A stretch of 64,000 bases of DNA from Paenibacillus gyeongsangnamensis (GTDB lineage Bacteria > Bacillota > Bacilli > Paenibacillales > NBRC-103111): the NCBI RefSeq assembly GCF_027533625.1, contig NZ_JAQAGZ010000014.1:1-64000 (forward strand), in the 5' to 3' direction. The notes below the pieces were generated by a model, which worked only from the letters and a program-made list of their open reading frames with translations, did no database searches and was not told where the DNA came from. The stretch's first letter is position 1; each line of letters starts with the position of its first letter. Below are positions 39,792-48,700 of the stretch, piece after piece. A program made the translations under genes and the position numbers.

Positions 39792-39842
39792 AAGAGAACC
39801 GATTCTTTCATTATTGAAAAGAATCCGGTTCTCTTTCTTTTT
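39792..39842 (+). terminator. Terminator after murA
   Basis: AAGAGAACCGATTCTTT pairs with AAAGAATCCGGTTCTCTT with only a single-base bulge and a short loop. A T-rich tail ends near 39842. Confidence 0.93.
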
Positions 39843-39844
39843 GG

Positions 39845-39872
39845 TCTATTCTATTTTTTTCGCACATATGAT
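39845..39872 (+). promoter_or_regulatory. Sigma-E promoter of spoIID
   Basis: TCTATTC (39845-39851) and CATATGAT (39865-39872) are separated by 13 bp, matching the sigma-E pattern (-35 around ATA, -10 CATACAHT). spoIID is a mother-cell sigma-E gene in Bacillus. It begins right after the murA terminator. Confidence 0.6.
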
Positions 39873-39940
39873 GGTGTTACCTGACGGCACCTAGTGCAGA
39901 AATGATAGCACGGACAGCAAATGACGGAGGATATACGAAC

Positions 39941-40990
39941 ATGAGGTACAAGCTGACCCGCAAACCAATGAATTGGACTCGCCTGATGATCGCAGGTTTG
40001 ATTGGCTTTACGGCAGTGGTGGTTTTCGTGCCTTTGCTGTTCGGCAAGTCGGGGTCAACCCCGAGGAGAGAGCCGCTCCCCGTACCCGCCCAGGCCGGAG
40101 CCGCAGCCGGGGACAATCTGATGGTTCCGGTATTTCTCAGCAAGGAAAACAAGACCCAGCGGGTGAATCTCGAAGATTACGTCCGCGGCGTGGTGGCGGC
40201 GGAGATGCCGATCGAGTTCGAGCCGGAAGCGCTGAAGGCGCAGGCGCTTGCGGCCCGGACCTATGTCGTACGGCGGCTCGCGGATGGGGATCAACAGAAT
40301 GTGCCCGTAACGGATGCGGTCGTGACAGACACGATATCGCATCAGGCTTATGTGACGAATGAGGAGCTGAAAGCGCGCTGGGGGCCGGAGGTATATGCCG
40401 TGAACCGGGCGAAGCTGGACCGGGCGGTGGAAGCAACGAAGGATCAAATTCTAACGTATCAGGGGAAGGCGATCGAAGCGTTCTTTTTCTCTACCAGCAA
40501 TGGGTATACGGAAAATTCGGAAGATTACTGGGGGAATAGGATCCCTTATCTGCGCAGCGTGGCGAGCCCTTGGGACGCTAAGCTTTCACCCCGTTATAAG
40601 GAGACGGTAACCATAACCGGCAAGGAGCTTCAGCGGAAGCTGGGACTCTCTGCGTCTGTCCCGGTCAATACCGGCGCGGGGAACGGAATGAAGGTGATAG
40701 AACGAAGCCAAGGCCAGCGCATTAAGAAGCTCTCCGTGGGGGGGCGCATCTTCTCGGGCCGCGAGGTCAGAGAGAAGCTGGGGCTGAATTCGAGCCAGTT
40801 CGAGTGGAGCTGGAAGAACGGAGCCTGGCAGTTCACAACCTTCGGTTACGGGCACGGGGTCGGCATGAGCCAGTGGGGCGCGGACGGCATGGCGCTGGAA
40901 GGACATACCGCCGAGGAGATCGTGAAGTACTACTATACCGGCATCGAAATCGGCAGCGCGGCAACTCTATTGAAATCGAAAAGTTTCTGA
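39941..40990 (+). CDS. spoIID: Stage II sporulation protein D (lytic transglycosylase)
   Basis: SpoIID cleaves glycan strands of septal peptidoglycan, together with SpoIIP, to drive engulfment. The 349-residue protein has an N-terminal membrane anchor (about residues 13-33) and the conserved domain. The catalytic Glu region reads VVAAEMPIEFEPEALKAQ, then AARTYVVRRL, FFSTSNGYTENSEDYWG and the C-terminal GHGVGMSQWGADGMA. The ATG at 39941 follows GGAGG by 10 nt and is in a frame open to 39902. A sigma-E-like promoter precedes it. spoIIQ follows, as in Bacillus. Confidence 0.95.
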   Translation: MRYKLTRKPMNWTRLMIAGLIGFTAVVVFVPLLFGKSGSTPRREPLPVPAQAGAAAGDNLMVPVFLSKENKTQRVNLEDYVRGVVAAEMPIEFEPEALKAQALAARTYVVRRLADGDQQNVPVTDAVVTDTISHQAYVTNEELKARWGPEVYAVNRAKLDRAVEATKDQILTYQGKAIEAFFFSTSNGYTENSEDYWGNRIPYLRSVASPWDAKLSPRYKETVTITGKELQRKLGLSASVPVNTGAGNGMKVIERSQGQRIKKLSVGGRIFSGREVREKLGLNSSQFEWSWKNGAWQFTTFGYGHGVGMSQWGADGMALEGHTAEEIVKYYYTGIEIGSAATLLKSKSF

Positions 40991-41010
40991 GAAATTATAG
41001 GTTTTCCCCC

Positions 41011-41039
41011 GTATAAATCTCGCAAACCTGGCAAGAATG
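41011..41039 (+). promoter_or_regulatory. Sigma-F promoter of spoIIQ
   Basis: GTATA (41011-41015) is followed after 14 bp by GGCAAGAATG (41030-41039), a close match to sigma-F (GYWTA, GGNRANANTW). The spacer carries CTCGCAAACC, also present in the spoIIR promoter. GGTTAGCGAG (41039-41048) makes an inverted repeat with it. Confidence 0.75.
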
Positions 41040-41059
41040 GTTAGCGAGGTGATAATCAT

Positions 41060-41788
41060 ATGAATGAACAAAAAAGAGATTTGCAGAACCAAGCAGAAGC
41101 TCCTAAATCCAACGAAGGAGCATGTAACAACAGTACGTCAAATTCCTGGAAGAGATTGCTCGCCAAGAAGTGGGTATTTCCGGCAACGTACATGGCAGCA
41201 GCGGCAATCATCTTAACGTTAATGTGGGTGTACCAGGGAGCGGGTACGAAGCTTGACAAAAATGTCAGCGTCAGTCCGACCGGCTCGGTCACCAACAACG
41301 TCACAGGCCCTGATGCCGTAGCCACGAGCACCAAGCAGGAAACAATGCAATGGCCCTTCAAGGACCGCACCGAGCTGGAAGTGATCCTCCCGTTCTTCGA
41401 CAACAAAGCCTCGAATGAAGCAAGACAAGCGGCTATGGTCGAGTATGGCGATACCTTCACGCCTCATATGGGCATGGATTTCCAAAGACCGGATAACCAG
41501 ACCTTCGATGTTCAAGCCGTCATGAGCGGGAAAGTTACCGCCGTGGAGAAAAATCCGGTTGTCGGCAACCTGGTGGAAATCACCCATAGCAACGGTCTGG
41601 TCTCCGTGTACCAAAGCTTGGCCGATGTGAAGGTGACCAAGGACGCTGATGTGAAGAAGGGCGACGTGATCGCCAAGGCGGGGCGCAATGAGCTGGAGAA
41701 GGATGAAGGCGTGCATCTGCACCTCGAACTTCGTCAAGGCCAAGGCGGTCCGGCCGTCAATCCGGAGCAGTATCTGGGCGACCACTAA
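41060..41788 (+). CDS. spoIIQ: Stage II sporulation protein Q (M23 peptidase fold)
   Basis: SpoIIQ is the forespore membrane protein that pairs with SpoIIIAH in the mother cell to form the engulfment zipper and feeding channel. The 242-residue protein has one membrane helix (about residues 39-57) and a C-terminal LytM/M23 domain. Its zinc-site residues look complete: HMGMD (HxxxD) and HLHLE (HxH). B. subtilis SpoIIQ has lost the first His and is inactive, whereas clostridial versions keep it, so this protein may be an active endopeptidase. The ATG at 41060 follows GAGGTG. A strong sigma-F promoter lies upstream and a terminator downstream. Confidence 0.93.
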   Translation: MNEQKRDLQNQAEAPKSNEGACNNSTSNSWKRLLAKKWVFPATYMAAAAIILTLMWVYQGAGTKLDKNVSVSPTGSVTNNVTGPDAVATSTKQETMQWPFKDRTELEVILPFFDNKASNEARQAAMVEYGDTFTPHMGMDFQRPDNQTFDVQAVMSGKVTAVEKNPVVGNLVEITHSNGLVSVYQSLADVKVTKDADVKKGDVIAKAGRNELEKDEGVHLHLELRQGQGGPAVNPEQYLGDH

Positions 41789-41807
41789 GGCAGGTCAATC
41801 GACGAGT

Positions 41808-41834
41808 AAGCAGGGGCTCAGCCCCTGCTTTTTT
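41808..41834 (+). terminator. Terminator after spoIIQ
   Basis: AGCAGGGGCT and AGCCCCTGCT form a perfect stem with a minimal loop, followed by a T-run (41829-41834). Confidence 0.94.
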
Positions 41835-41934
41835 GTATGCTCCCTGCACGGGTACCGCTTGTCCCAAGGCTTCTCCGGGCGCTTGTCCCCCAAAATAAAT
41901 GTTCGCCCTTGGCTTGTCAGCCTTATGAAACAAA

Positions 41935-41962
41935 GAATATAAGCGCGCACCCCTCATATAAT
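41935..41962 (+). promoter_or_regulatory. Sigma-E promoter of spoIIID
   Basis: GAATATA (41935-41941) and CATATAAT (41955-41962) are separated by 13 bp, an excellent sigma-E match. spoIIID is transcribed by sigma-E in Bacillus. Confidence 0.8.
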
Positions 41963-41996
41963 GTACCAAACTAACTCGAGTAGGGAGGCGAGGGGA

Positions 41997-42284
41997 GTGC
42001 ACGATTACATCAAAGAGCGAACCATTAAGATAGGCCGCTGCCTGGTGGAAACCAAGCATACGGTGCGCACCATTGCGAAGGAGTTCGGCGTATCCAAGAG
42101 CACGGTGCACAAGGATTTGACGGAACGGCTCCCGGAGATCAATCCGGAACTTGCGAATCAGGTGAAGCACATACTGGAATACCACAAATCCATACGCCAC
42201 CTGCGCGGGGGCGAGGCCACGAAGATCAAATACCGGAAGACCCGCAGCCCGAGGTCACAGGAAAAGCTTGTCACGGTAAAATAA
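41997..42284 (+). CDS. spoIIID: Sporulation transcriptional regulator SpoIIID
   Basis: SpoIIID is a small DNA-binding protein that tunes the sigma-E regulon in the mother cell. The 95-residue protein is nearly collinear with the Bacillus one: HDYIKERTIKIGRCLVETKH, the helix-turn-helix VRTIAKEFGVSKSTVHKDLT and the basic tail SIRHLRGGEATKIKYRK. A GTG start at 41997 is chosen because the family begins there and AGGGAGG is 8 nt upstream; the frame is open to 41961. It follows an excellent sigma-E promoter. Confidence 0.97.
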   Translation: MHDYIKERTIKIGRCLVETKHTVRTIAKEFGVSKSTVHKDLTERLPEINPELANQVKHILEYHKSIRHLRGGEATKIKYRKTRSPRSQEKLVTVK

Positions 42285-42301
42285 AAATGCAGCGCTTACC
42301 C

Positions 42302-42381
42302 GGACGTACCGCAGTTTGCGGAGGAAGGTCGCCGGCGGTCAACCGCACCGGTCCGACATCCTTTGGCCTGCGGTACGTGTC
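42302..42381. other. Structured inverted repeat between spoIIID and mbl
   Basis: ACGTACCGCAG (about 42304-42314) and CTGCGGTACGT (42368-42378) are exact reverse complements. Between them CCGGCGGT/ACCG...CCGG and GGAAGG/CCTTT-type pairs are possible, so the 80-nt segment could fold into one long branched hairpin. There is no T-run after it. The rest of 42382-42542 holds an AT-rich stretch and a TATAAT at 42481-42486 that probably belongs to the mbl promoter. Confidence 0.55.
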
Positions 42382-42542
42382 GCTCCCGAACCTGCTTGAC
42401 CATAAAGCGAATCATGTCGAAAAAAATCAAAATAAAAAGAGGAATTTGGGATCAAATGGCGAATTGTCTAAGTTAACGTATATAATAGAAGGTGCCGCTT
42501 CTTTAATGAGGATGGACGGTTGGTTAGGGAGGAACAATTTCG

Positions 42543-43541
42543 ATGTTAAGCAAGGATATTGGCATAGATCTGGGGACTGCGAACGTCCTGATCCATGTAA
42601 AGGGACGAGGCGTAGTACTGGATGAACCGTCTGTCGTTGCGATTGAGAGCGATACGAAGCGGGTTCTCGCCGTCGGAGAAGAAGCTTTCCGTATGGTGGG
42701 GCGCACACCGGGCAATATTATCGCCATTCGGCCGCTGAGGGACGGAGTTATTGCCGATTTCGAGATAACCGAGATGATGCTGAAGTATTTCATAAATAAG
42801 GTCGGAGGCCGCAAGTGGTACAGTCACCCGCGGATTTTGATCTGCGCTCCTACGAATATTACTTCGGTTGAACAGAAGGCGATTCGCGAGGCGGCGGAGA
42901 AGAGCGGGGCCAGAGAAGTGTTCCTGGAAGAGGAGCCGAAGGCGGCTGCGATCGGAGCGGGCATGGATATTTTCCAGCCGAGCGGCAATATGGTGGTCGA
43001 TATCGGCGGAGGAACGACGGATGTGGCCGTACTGTCGATGGGCGACATCGTTACGTCCTCTTCCATCAAAATTGCGGGGGACAAGTTCGACTCCGCGATC
43101 ATGAAATACATTAAGAGCAAGTACAAGCTGCTGATCGGCGAACGGACAAGCGAGGACATCAAGATCAAGATCGGAACGGTCCATCCGGACGGCAAACAAG
43201 AGAAGATGGACATTCGGGGGCGTGATATGGTCAGCGGATTGCCTCTTACGATTACGGTCAACTCGCAGGAGATTCAAGAGGCGCTATCGGAGCCTGTATC
43301 TTCCATTGTCGCTGCGGCGAAATCGGTACTCGAACGGACGCCGCCGGAGCTTTCGGCCGATATCATCGACCGCGGGGTGATCCTGACCGGAGGCGGAGCG
43401 CTCCTGCACGGCATTGATCAATTGCTGGCGGACGAGCTCAAGGTTCCCGTATTGATTGCGGAAAATCCGATGAGCTGTGTAGTTAGAGGTACCGGCATCA
43501 TGCTGGACAATTTGGATAAAGTCTCGAAACGCAAATTCTAG
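42543..43541 (+). CDS. mbl: MreB-like cell-shape protein Mbl
   Basis: Mbl is an actin homologue that guides lateral-wall synthesis. The 332-residue protein has the actin-fold ATP motifs GIDLGTANVLIHVKGRG (phosphate 1), VVDIGGGTTDVAVLSMG (phosphate 2) and ILTGGGALLHGID (adenosine). It is Mbl rather than MreB from its position (spoIIID-mbl-flhO). The ATG at 42543 follows AGGGAGGAAC. A TATAAT at 42481-42486 is the likely -10; no good -35 was found. Confidence 0.93.
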   Translation: MLSKDIGIDLGTANVLIHVKGRGVVLDEPSVVAIESDTKRVLAVGEEAFRMVGRTPGNIIAIRPLRDGVIADFEITEMMLKYFINKVGGRKWYSHPRILICAPTNITSVEQKAIREAAEKSGAREVFLEEEPKAAAIGAGMDIFQPSGNMVVDIGGGTTDVAVLSMGDIVTSSSIKIAGDKFDSAIMKYIKSKYKLLIGERTSEDIKIKIGTVHPDGKQEKMDIRGRDMVSGLPLTITVNSQEIQEALSEPVSSIVAAAKSVLERTPPELSADIIDRGVILTGGGALLHGIDQLLADELKVPVLIAENPMSCVVRGTGIMLDNLDKVSKRKF

Positions 43542-43556
43542 GAGGGCATTCGTCCA

Positions 43557-44453
43557 ATGCTAAGAGGCCTGTATACCGCCGCTTCCGGCATGATTGCACA
43601 GCAACGGAAGCATGACATCGTGACCAACAATATCGCCAACATCAACACCCCCGGCTTCAAGGGCGGCAACGGCATCAACCGTTCCTTCCCGGAAGTTCTG
43701 ATCTCTCGGATCAGGAGCGGGAAGGACGAGCCCGGAGCCGTTAACGTTGGACGTATCAATACAGGAGTTATGGCGGAAGAAAACGTGTCGCTTCATGCGC
43801 AAGGAGACATTCAAGAGACGAACAATCCTTTTGACTTCGCCTTGATTTCCGATATTCAAGTGCCGGGGGCGCAGTTCGACGCCTCGGGCAAATATGTTGA
43901 TGCAAACGGACAGCGGACGATTCAGCCGCAGGCCTTCTTTACGGTCCGCAATGCGAACGGTGAAGAGCGTTATACGCTTAACGGAAAATTTTCAGTGGAT
44001 GCCGGTGGCCAGTTAATCGACTCGGAAGGCCATCAGGTCGTCGGCGGAGACGGTCAGCCGATCACTCTTCTTGAGCCGGCGACGCGGACGCCGATTTCGA
44101 ACTTCCGTATTACGAAAGAAGGCTTGTTTACGAATGCCGACGGCCAGCCGCTGCAAGGGATCAGCGGACAGCCTATGAAATTGATGATTTCCCGCGTGGA
44201 TGATCCGAATCAGCTCGTTCGCGAAGGGAACGGGTTGTACCGGCTGGATGCGGGACAAGCTGCCCTGGTCCGTCCGGTTACTACGGAGAAGGTGGAAGTG
44301 CGTCAAGGCTCCATCGAGCGCTCCAACGTCGATTCCGGGCAATCCATGGTCGATATGATGTCGGCGCTCCGGGCTTATGAGGCCAATCAGAAGGTCATTC
44401 AATTTTACGATAAGAGTATGGAGAAGGCGGTCAACGAAATCGGCCGCGTCTGA
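43557..44453 (+). CDS. flhO: Flagellar hook-basal body protein FlhO
   Basis: FlhO is a rod/hook-family protein of the flagellar basal body. The 298-residue protein has the FlgE/F/G N-terminal signature (LYTAASGMIAQQRKHDIV, NNIANINTPGFKGG) and the C-terminal coiled-coil motif (EANQKVIQFYDKSMEKAVNE) that pack together in the rod. The ATG at 43557 follows TAGGAGG. It lies with flhP downstream of mbl, apart from the main flagellar operon, as in Bacillus. Confidence 0.9.
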   Translation: MLRGLYTAASGMIAQQRKHDIVTNNIANINTPGFKGGNGINRSFPEVLISRIRSGKDEPGAVNVGRINTGVMAEENVSLHAQGDIQETNNPFDFALISDIQVPGAQFDASGKYVDANGQRTIQPQAFFTVRNANGEERYTLNGKFSVDAGGQLIDSEGHQVVGGDGQPITLLEPATRTPISNFRITKEGLFTNADGQPLQGISGQPMKLMISRVDDPNQLVREGNGLYRLDAGQAALVRPVTTEKVEVRQGSIERSNVDSGQSMVDMMSALRAYEANQKVIQFYDKSMEKAVNEIGRV

Positions 44454-44515
44454 TTTATTGTCCGCACCATGGCAATCCGAAGGCAGCCCTATAGGATACG
44501 GGAGGAACCGTCTGC

Positions 44516-45367
44516 ATGAACAATTCCATGATCAATTCGTCGGTCTCGATGCATGCGCTGCAGCAAAAGCTCGACCTCGTGGCCAATAATATCGCGAACG
44601 TCAATACAACCGGCTATAAACGCAAGGAGGCTTCCTTTCAGGATGTGCTGACGAGCCTCAAGGCACAGCCGCAAGGGTTCCAAAAGGAAGGCCGGCTGAC
44701 GCCGCTCGGGTATAATCAGGGCTGGGGCGCCAAGATGGTGCAAGCCCTGATCAATATGGCTCAAGGCTCGCTTCAAGCGACGGAAAACCCGCTGGATATG
44801 GCGGTAGAAGGCAATGGGCTGTTCGAGATCAGCAGTGCGCAAGGCGAGATTCGCTGGACCCGTAACGGGGCGTTCCAAATCTCCCCTTCGATGGATCCGC
44901 AGGATCCGGGCTCGATGGTGCTGACGACGAAAGACGGGCAGTTCGTGATGGGAACAGATGACAAGCCGATTCGCATCCCGAAGAACCATACGGTCAAAAT
45001 CCAGCCCAACGGAACGATTATGGCTTCCGACGATGCGGATACGAATGCGCCTCCGGTGATTGCAGGGCAAATCAAGCTCGTCCGCGTCATTCGTCCGCAG
45101 CTGCTGCAGCAGCTTGGCGATAATTTGTACGCCCTGCCGGGCAATATCACGCAGCAGCAGCTTGGCGAAATTCTTCAGACCGTAACGGCGGCAAACAATA
45201 ATGTCGATCCGATTACCGTACGGCAAGGGTTTTTGGAGCAGTCCAATGTGAATCTGACCGATGAAATGACCGAGATGATGACGGTACAGCGGGCTTTTCA
45301 GCTGAATTCCAGAGCGATCACTTCTTCGGATCAGATGATGAATCTGGCCAATACCTTGCGTGTGTAA
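44516..45367 (+). CDS. flhP: Flagellar hook-basal body protein FlhP
   Basis: The 283-residue protein is the second rod/hook-family protein. Its N-terminus has QQKLDLVANNIANVNTTGYK and the C-terminus has LTDEMTEMMTVQRAFQLNSR, the FlgG-type termini. The ATG at 44516 follows ACGGGAGG. It lies 62 bp after flhO and 28 bp before epuA and probably forms one transcript with them. Confidence 0.9.
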   Translation: MNNSMINSSVSMHALQQKLDLVANNIANVNTTGYKRKEASFQDVLTSLKAQPQGFQKEGRLTPLGYNQGWGAKMVQALINMAQGSLQATENPLDMAVEGNGLFEISSAQGEIRWTRNGAFQISPSMDPQDPGSMVLTTKDGQFVMGTDDKPIRIPKNHTVKIQPNGTIMASDDADTNAPPVIAGQIKLVRVIRPQLLQQLGDNLYALPGNITQQQLGEILQTVTAANNNVDPITVRQGFLEQSNVNLTDEMTEMMTVQRAFQLNSRAITSSDQMMNLANTLRV

Positions 45368-45395
45368 CGGCCGAGCGTAAAGTGAGGTAGATAGC

Positions 45396-45614
45396 GTGAG
45401 CGATACCCCCAAGAAAACGCCGAAGCTGCGCCCGCGGTGGAAAGTCATTCTCCTCGGCATCATCCGATGGACATGGATTCCTGTGGCGTGCGTCTTGGCG
45501 TTATTCGCAGGGCTGGCCTTAGGCTACGTCTATATCGGCAAGCAAAGCTTATCGGATGTGTTCCAAGCGGCAACCTGGCGTCATGTATATGATTTGATTT
45601 TTAGCGATACCTAA
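45396..45614 (+). CDS. EpuA-family membrane protein
   Basis: The 72-residue protein has one membrane helix (about residues 25-48) preceded by a basic stretch. Its C-terminal part (LALGYVYIGKQSLSDVF, then TWRHVYDLIF) matches the EpuA family, some of whose members are misnamed as RNA polymerase beta subunits. Its function is unknown. A GTG start at 45396 follows GTGAGGTAG, 28 bp after flhP, and a terminator follows directly. Confidence 0.75.
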   Translation: MSDTPKKTPKLRPRWKVILLGIIRWTWIPVACVLALFAGLALGYVYIGKQSLSDVFQAATWRHVYDLIFSDT

Positions 45615-45619
45615 AACCG

Positions 45620-45647
45620 ACTCCCCTCCGGGGAGTTTTATTTTTTG
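45620..45647 (+). terminator. Terminator after epuA
   Basis: ACTCCCC and GGGGAGT pair with a 2-nt loop, followed by TTTATTTTTT. A TATAAT at 45660-45665 may start the next gene. Confidence 0.9.
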
Positions 45648-45742
45648 CCGCAAGCAAGGTATAATGTATGGATGGGATCGGTTATAAAGAGAGAACCAAG
45701 CGCAAACATGACACGGCTGAAAAGAGGGGGAAAACGTAAGTC

Positions 45743-46267
45743 ATGTGGAATGTGCCGAATGTACTGACCTTGTGCCGTTTCATTCTAATCCCCGTCTATT
45801 TGACGGTGTTCGAGGCCGGTCATATGAAGAGCGCATTTTTTGTTCTGCTCGCGGCGGGGTTGACCGACGTGCTCGACGGGTATATAGCCAGGAAGCGGAA
45901 GCTCGTGACGCAGCTTGGCAGCATGCTGGATCCGCTGGCGGACAAAACCATGATGATTGCGGTCATCCTGTCTCTTGTATTCTCCCATATGATATCCTGG
46001 CAAGCGGCCGTCGCCATGTTTATACGGGACGCGGGGATGATTGTCGGCTCGGCGGTCTTTCACTTTCAAGGGAAGCGGACCGTGCCTGCCAATGCCCTCG
46101 GGAAGCTCACGACCGTTTTGTATTATGTTGCGATCCTGCTTATCATTTTCCAATTGCCGTATGCTTATGCCTACCTCTGGTTTGTGATCATCGTTTCTTT
46201 CATGACCTCCGTTATTTATATTCTTCAGTTTATTCTGTTGAATAGGCGGGGGGCGAACTCCGAATAA
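45743..46267 (+). CDS. CDP-alcohol phosphatidyltransferase (PgsA-like)
   Basis: The enzyme transfers a phosphatidyl group from CDP-diacylglycerol to an alcohol acceptor, probably glycerol-3-phosphate. The 174-residue membrane protein has about five helices and the complete signature DGxxARxxxxxxxxGxxxDxxxD in DVLDGYIARKRKLVTQLG followed by MLDPLADK. Family members here include PgsA and related proteins, and the exact substrate is not visible. The ATG at 45743 has a rather distant SD (AGAGGGGG, about 14 nt). fabZ follows after 205 bp. Confidence 0.85.
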   Translation: MWNVPNVLTLCRFILIPVYLTVFEAGHMKSAFFVLLAAGLTDVLDGYIARKRKLVTQLGSMLDPLADKTMMIAVILSLVFSHMISWQAAVAMFIRDAGMIVGSAVFHFQGKRTVPANALGKLTTVLYYVAILLIIFQLPYAYAYLWFVIIVSFMTSVIYILQFILLNRRGANSE

Positions 46268-46472
46268 AAAGAGCCTATGACTAAGCCCGCAACCTGCTTT
46301 CACAGGCACCGGACCCAGCATAAGCTCCCTTATATCAACCTTCACTGCTGCAGATCATGAAGGGACAGATGTTAGTGTAAGTTGAACCTTCTTCATTTAT
46401 TACATCGGACTGAATATTTTTTTCAGCCGGGCAGGAATCAAATATTCACACTTCAATGGAAGGAGCTCCACC

Positions 46473-46910
46473 ATGCTGGACGTTGTACAAATTCAAGAGA
46501 TTATTCCACACCGCCATCCGTTTCTGCTGATTGATCGCATTCTGGAGGTAGAAGCCGGCGTAAGGGCGGTTGGACTGAAGAATGTGACGGCGAATGAAGA
46601 TTTCTTCACAGGTCACTTTCCGGGATATCCGGTGATGCCCGGCGTGCTGATCGTCGAGGCCTTGGCTCAAGTAGGCTGCGTTGCTATGCTTCTTGTCGAA
46701 GCGAACAAAGGGAAGCTCGGCTTCTTTGCCGGTATCGATAAGTTCCGATTCCGGGGCCAGGTCGTGCCTGGAGATACGCTGATTCTCGAAGTGATCATTA
46801 CAAGACTGAAGGGAAGCATCGGCAAGGGGCAAGCCGTCGCCAAGGTCGGCGACAAAGTGGTTGCCGAGGGAGAGCTGATGTTCGCATTGTCCGATGCGGC
46901 ACGTAATTAA
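46473..46910 (+). CDS. fabZ: 3-hydroxyacyl-[ACP] dehydratase FabZ
   Basis: FabZ dehydrates beta-hydroxyacyl-ACP in fatty-acid elongation. The 145-residue protein has the active-site His in [20 protein letters not shown], with the catalytic Glu nearby (VEALAQ). The ATG at 46473 follows GGAAGGAG. In B. subtilis fabZ (ywpB) also lies downstream of flhP. No FapR-type operator is evident in the 205 bp upstream. Confidence 0.96.
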   Translation: MLDVVQIQEIIPHRHPFLLIDRILEVEAGVRAVGLKNVTANEDFFTGHFPGYPVMPGVLIVEALAQVGCVAMLLVEANKGKLGFFAGIDKFRFRGQVVPGDTLILEVIITRLKGSIGKGQAVAKVGDKVVAEGELMFALSDAARN

Positions 46911-46971
46911 CCTTGTGACTTCGAAACCATTACATACATGACTAAGATCAGGTAGAGGAGATGGGAAAAAC

Positions 46972-48681
46972 ATGACGATTCAAACTCGAGTACAGGAACA
47001 GTATGAGCTTTGGGTGAACGATCCGGCGATTGACGAAGCGACAAAAGCGGAGCTTCGCGGCATTGCCGGCGATCCAAAGGAAGTGGAAGACCGCTTCTAC
47101 CGCGATCTGGAGTTTGGAACCGGCGGTCTCCGCGGCGTGATCGGAGCGGGGACGAACCGGATCAATGCCTATACGGTTGCCCGCGCGACTCAAGGGCTTG
47201 CCCAGTTTCTGCTGAGCTCCGGCCAGTCCGAATTGGCCGCCGTCATCGCCTATGATTCCCGCAACCAATCGCCTGAATTTGCGCTCGAAACGGCCAAAGT
47301 GCTGGCAGGCAACGGCATCAAGGCTTACGTATTCGAATCGCTGCGCCCTACGCCGGAGCTTTCTTTTGCCGTTAGGTATTTGAAAGCCGATGCAGGTGTT
47401 GTCGTAACGGCCAGCCACAATCCTCCGGAATATAACGGATACAAGGTATACGGCAGCGATGGAGGACAATTGGTGCCGGATCAGGCCGAGCAGGTTATCG
47501 CAGAGATCCGCGGGGTGCAATCCTTTGCAGACGTGAAGCGGTTGTCTCGGGCTGATGCCGAAGCGAAGGGGCTTCTGGAATGGATCGGCAAAGACGTCGA
47601 TGCCGCATTCCTCAAGGCCGTTACGTCCGTCAGCTTGAACGCCGAGCTAGTCCGGAGGACAAGCGATGACTTCAAAATCGTATATACTCCGCTGCATGGT
47701 GCCGGAAACTTGTCCGTTCGGGCGGCGCTGGGCGCCATCGGCTTTGAACAGGTGAAAGTGGTTGCGGAGCAGGAGCAGCCGGATGCCCGGTTCTCCACGG
47801 TGAAATCGCCGAATCCGGAGGAGAAGGATGCTTTCGCGCTGGCCATTCGCGATGCGAAGGCTTGGGATGCGGACATCATCATCGGGACGGACCCGGATTG
47901 CGACCGGATGGGTGCGGTGGTGAAGGATCCGGACGGAGAATATTTTGTTCTGACAGGCAACCAATCGGGAGCCATCATGGTCGATTATTTGCTCGGCAAC
48001 CTGCGTGACCGCGGGGAGCTGCCGGACAACGGCGTAGTGATCAAGACGATCGTAACCAGCGAGATGGGCGCGGTCATCGCAGAGCATTATGGAGCGAAGG
48101 TGCTGAATACGCTGACCGGATTTAAATATATCGGCGAAAAGATGACCCTGTTCGACCGAACCGGTGAAGCGACATATTTGTTCGGGTACGAGGAAAGCTA
48201 TGGATATCTTGCGGGCAATTACGCCCGGGATAAGGATGCGGTCGTCGCCTCCATGCTGATCTGCGAAGCGGCCGCGTATTACAAGAGCAAGGGCAAAACG
48301 TTGTACGATGTGCTGCAAGAGCTGTACGAGCGTCACGGTTACTTCCTCGAGAAGCTCGAGTCCCGTACGCTCAAGGGCAAGGACGGAGTTGAGAAGATCG
48401 GCGCCATCATGGAAGATTGGCGCGGGGCGCCTCCCGCCGAATTGAACGGGCTGAAGGTTGCGAAAGTGGAAGATTTTACTCAGGGGCTTTACGGCTTGCC
48501 TGTAGAGAATGTGCTGAAATATACGCTGGAGGACGATTCCTGGTTCTGCCTCCGCCCATCGGGCACCGAGCCCAAAATTAAAGTGTACTTTGCTGTCCGA
48601 GGCAGCTCCGCAACAGGAGCCGCGTCTGCGATCGATCGACTCGTGCAAAGTGTCATGACCAGAGTCGATCAACACAACTAA
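46972..48681 (+). CDS. pgcA: Phosphoglucomutase/phosphomannomutase PgcA
   Basis: The alpha-phosphohexomutase interconverts sugar 1- and 6-phosphates and feeds UDP-glucose and wall-polymer precursors. The 569-residue protein has the phosphoserine loop VVTASHNPPEYNGYK, the metal loop GTDPDCDRMG and the C-terminal phosphate-binding loop LRPSGTEPKIKVYF, with an N-terminal FGTGGLRG. The ATG at 46972 follows TAGAGGAG. It lies just upstream of the wall-polymer locus (DUF5693, csaB, tagA, tagO), which suits sugar supply. Confidence 0.94.
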   Translation: MTIQTRVQEQYELWVNDPAIDEATKAELRGIAGDPKEVEDRFYRDLEFGTGGLRGVIGAGTNRINAYTVARATQGLAQFLLSSGQSELAAVIAYDSRNQSPEFALETAKVLAGNGIKAYVFESLRPTPELSFAVRYLKADAGVVVTASHNPPEYNGYKVYGSDGGQLVPDQAEQVIAEIRGVQSFADVKRLSRADAEAKGLLEWIGKDVDAAFLKAVTSVSLNAELVRRTSDDFKIVYTPLHGAGNLSVRAALGAIGFEQVKVVAEQEQPDARFSTVKSPNPEEKDAFALAIRDAKAWDADIIIGTDPDCDRMGAVVKDPDGEYFVLTGNQSGAIMVDYLLGNLRDRGELPDNGVVIKTIVTSEMGAVIAEHYGAKVLNTLTGFKYIGEKMTLFDRTGEATYLFGYEESYGYLAGNYARDKDAVVASMLICEAAAYYKSKGKTLYDVLQELYERHGYFLEKLESRTLKGKDGVEKIGAIMEDWRGAPPAELNGLKVAKVEDFTQGLYGLPVENVLKYTLEDDSWFCLRPSGTEPKIKVYFAVRGSSATGAASAIDRLVQSVMTRVDQHN

Positions 48682-48700
48682 CCTGGGGAGCTGACAGAAG

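Noticed and set aside
46268-46472. FapR operator upstream of fabZ
   Set aside because: TTAGTGTAAGTTGAAC shares only the first half with the FapR consensus; no dyad.
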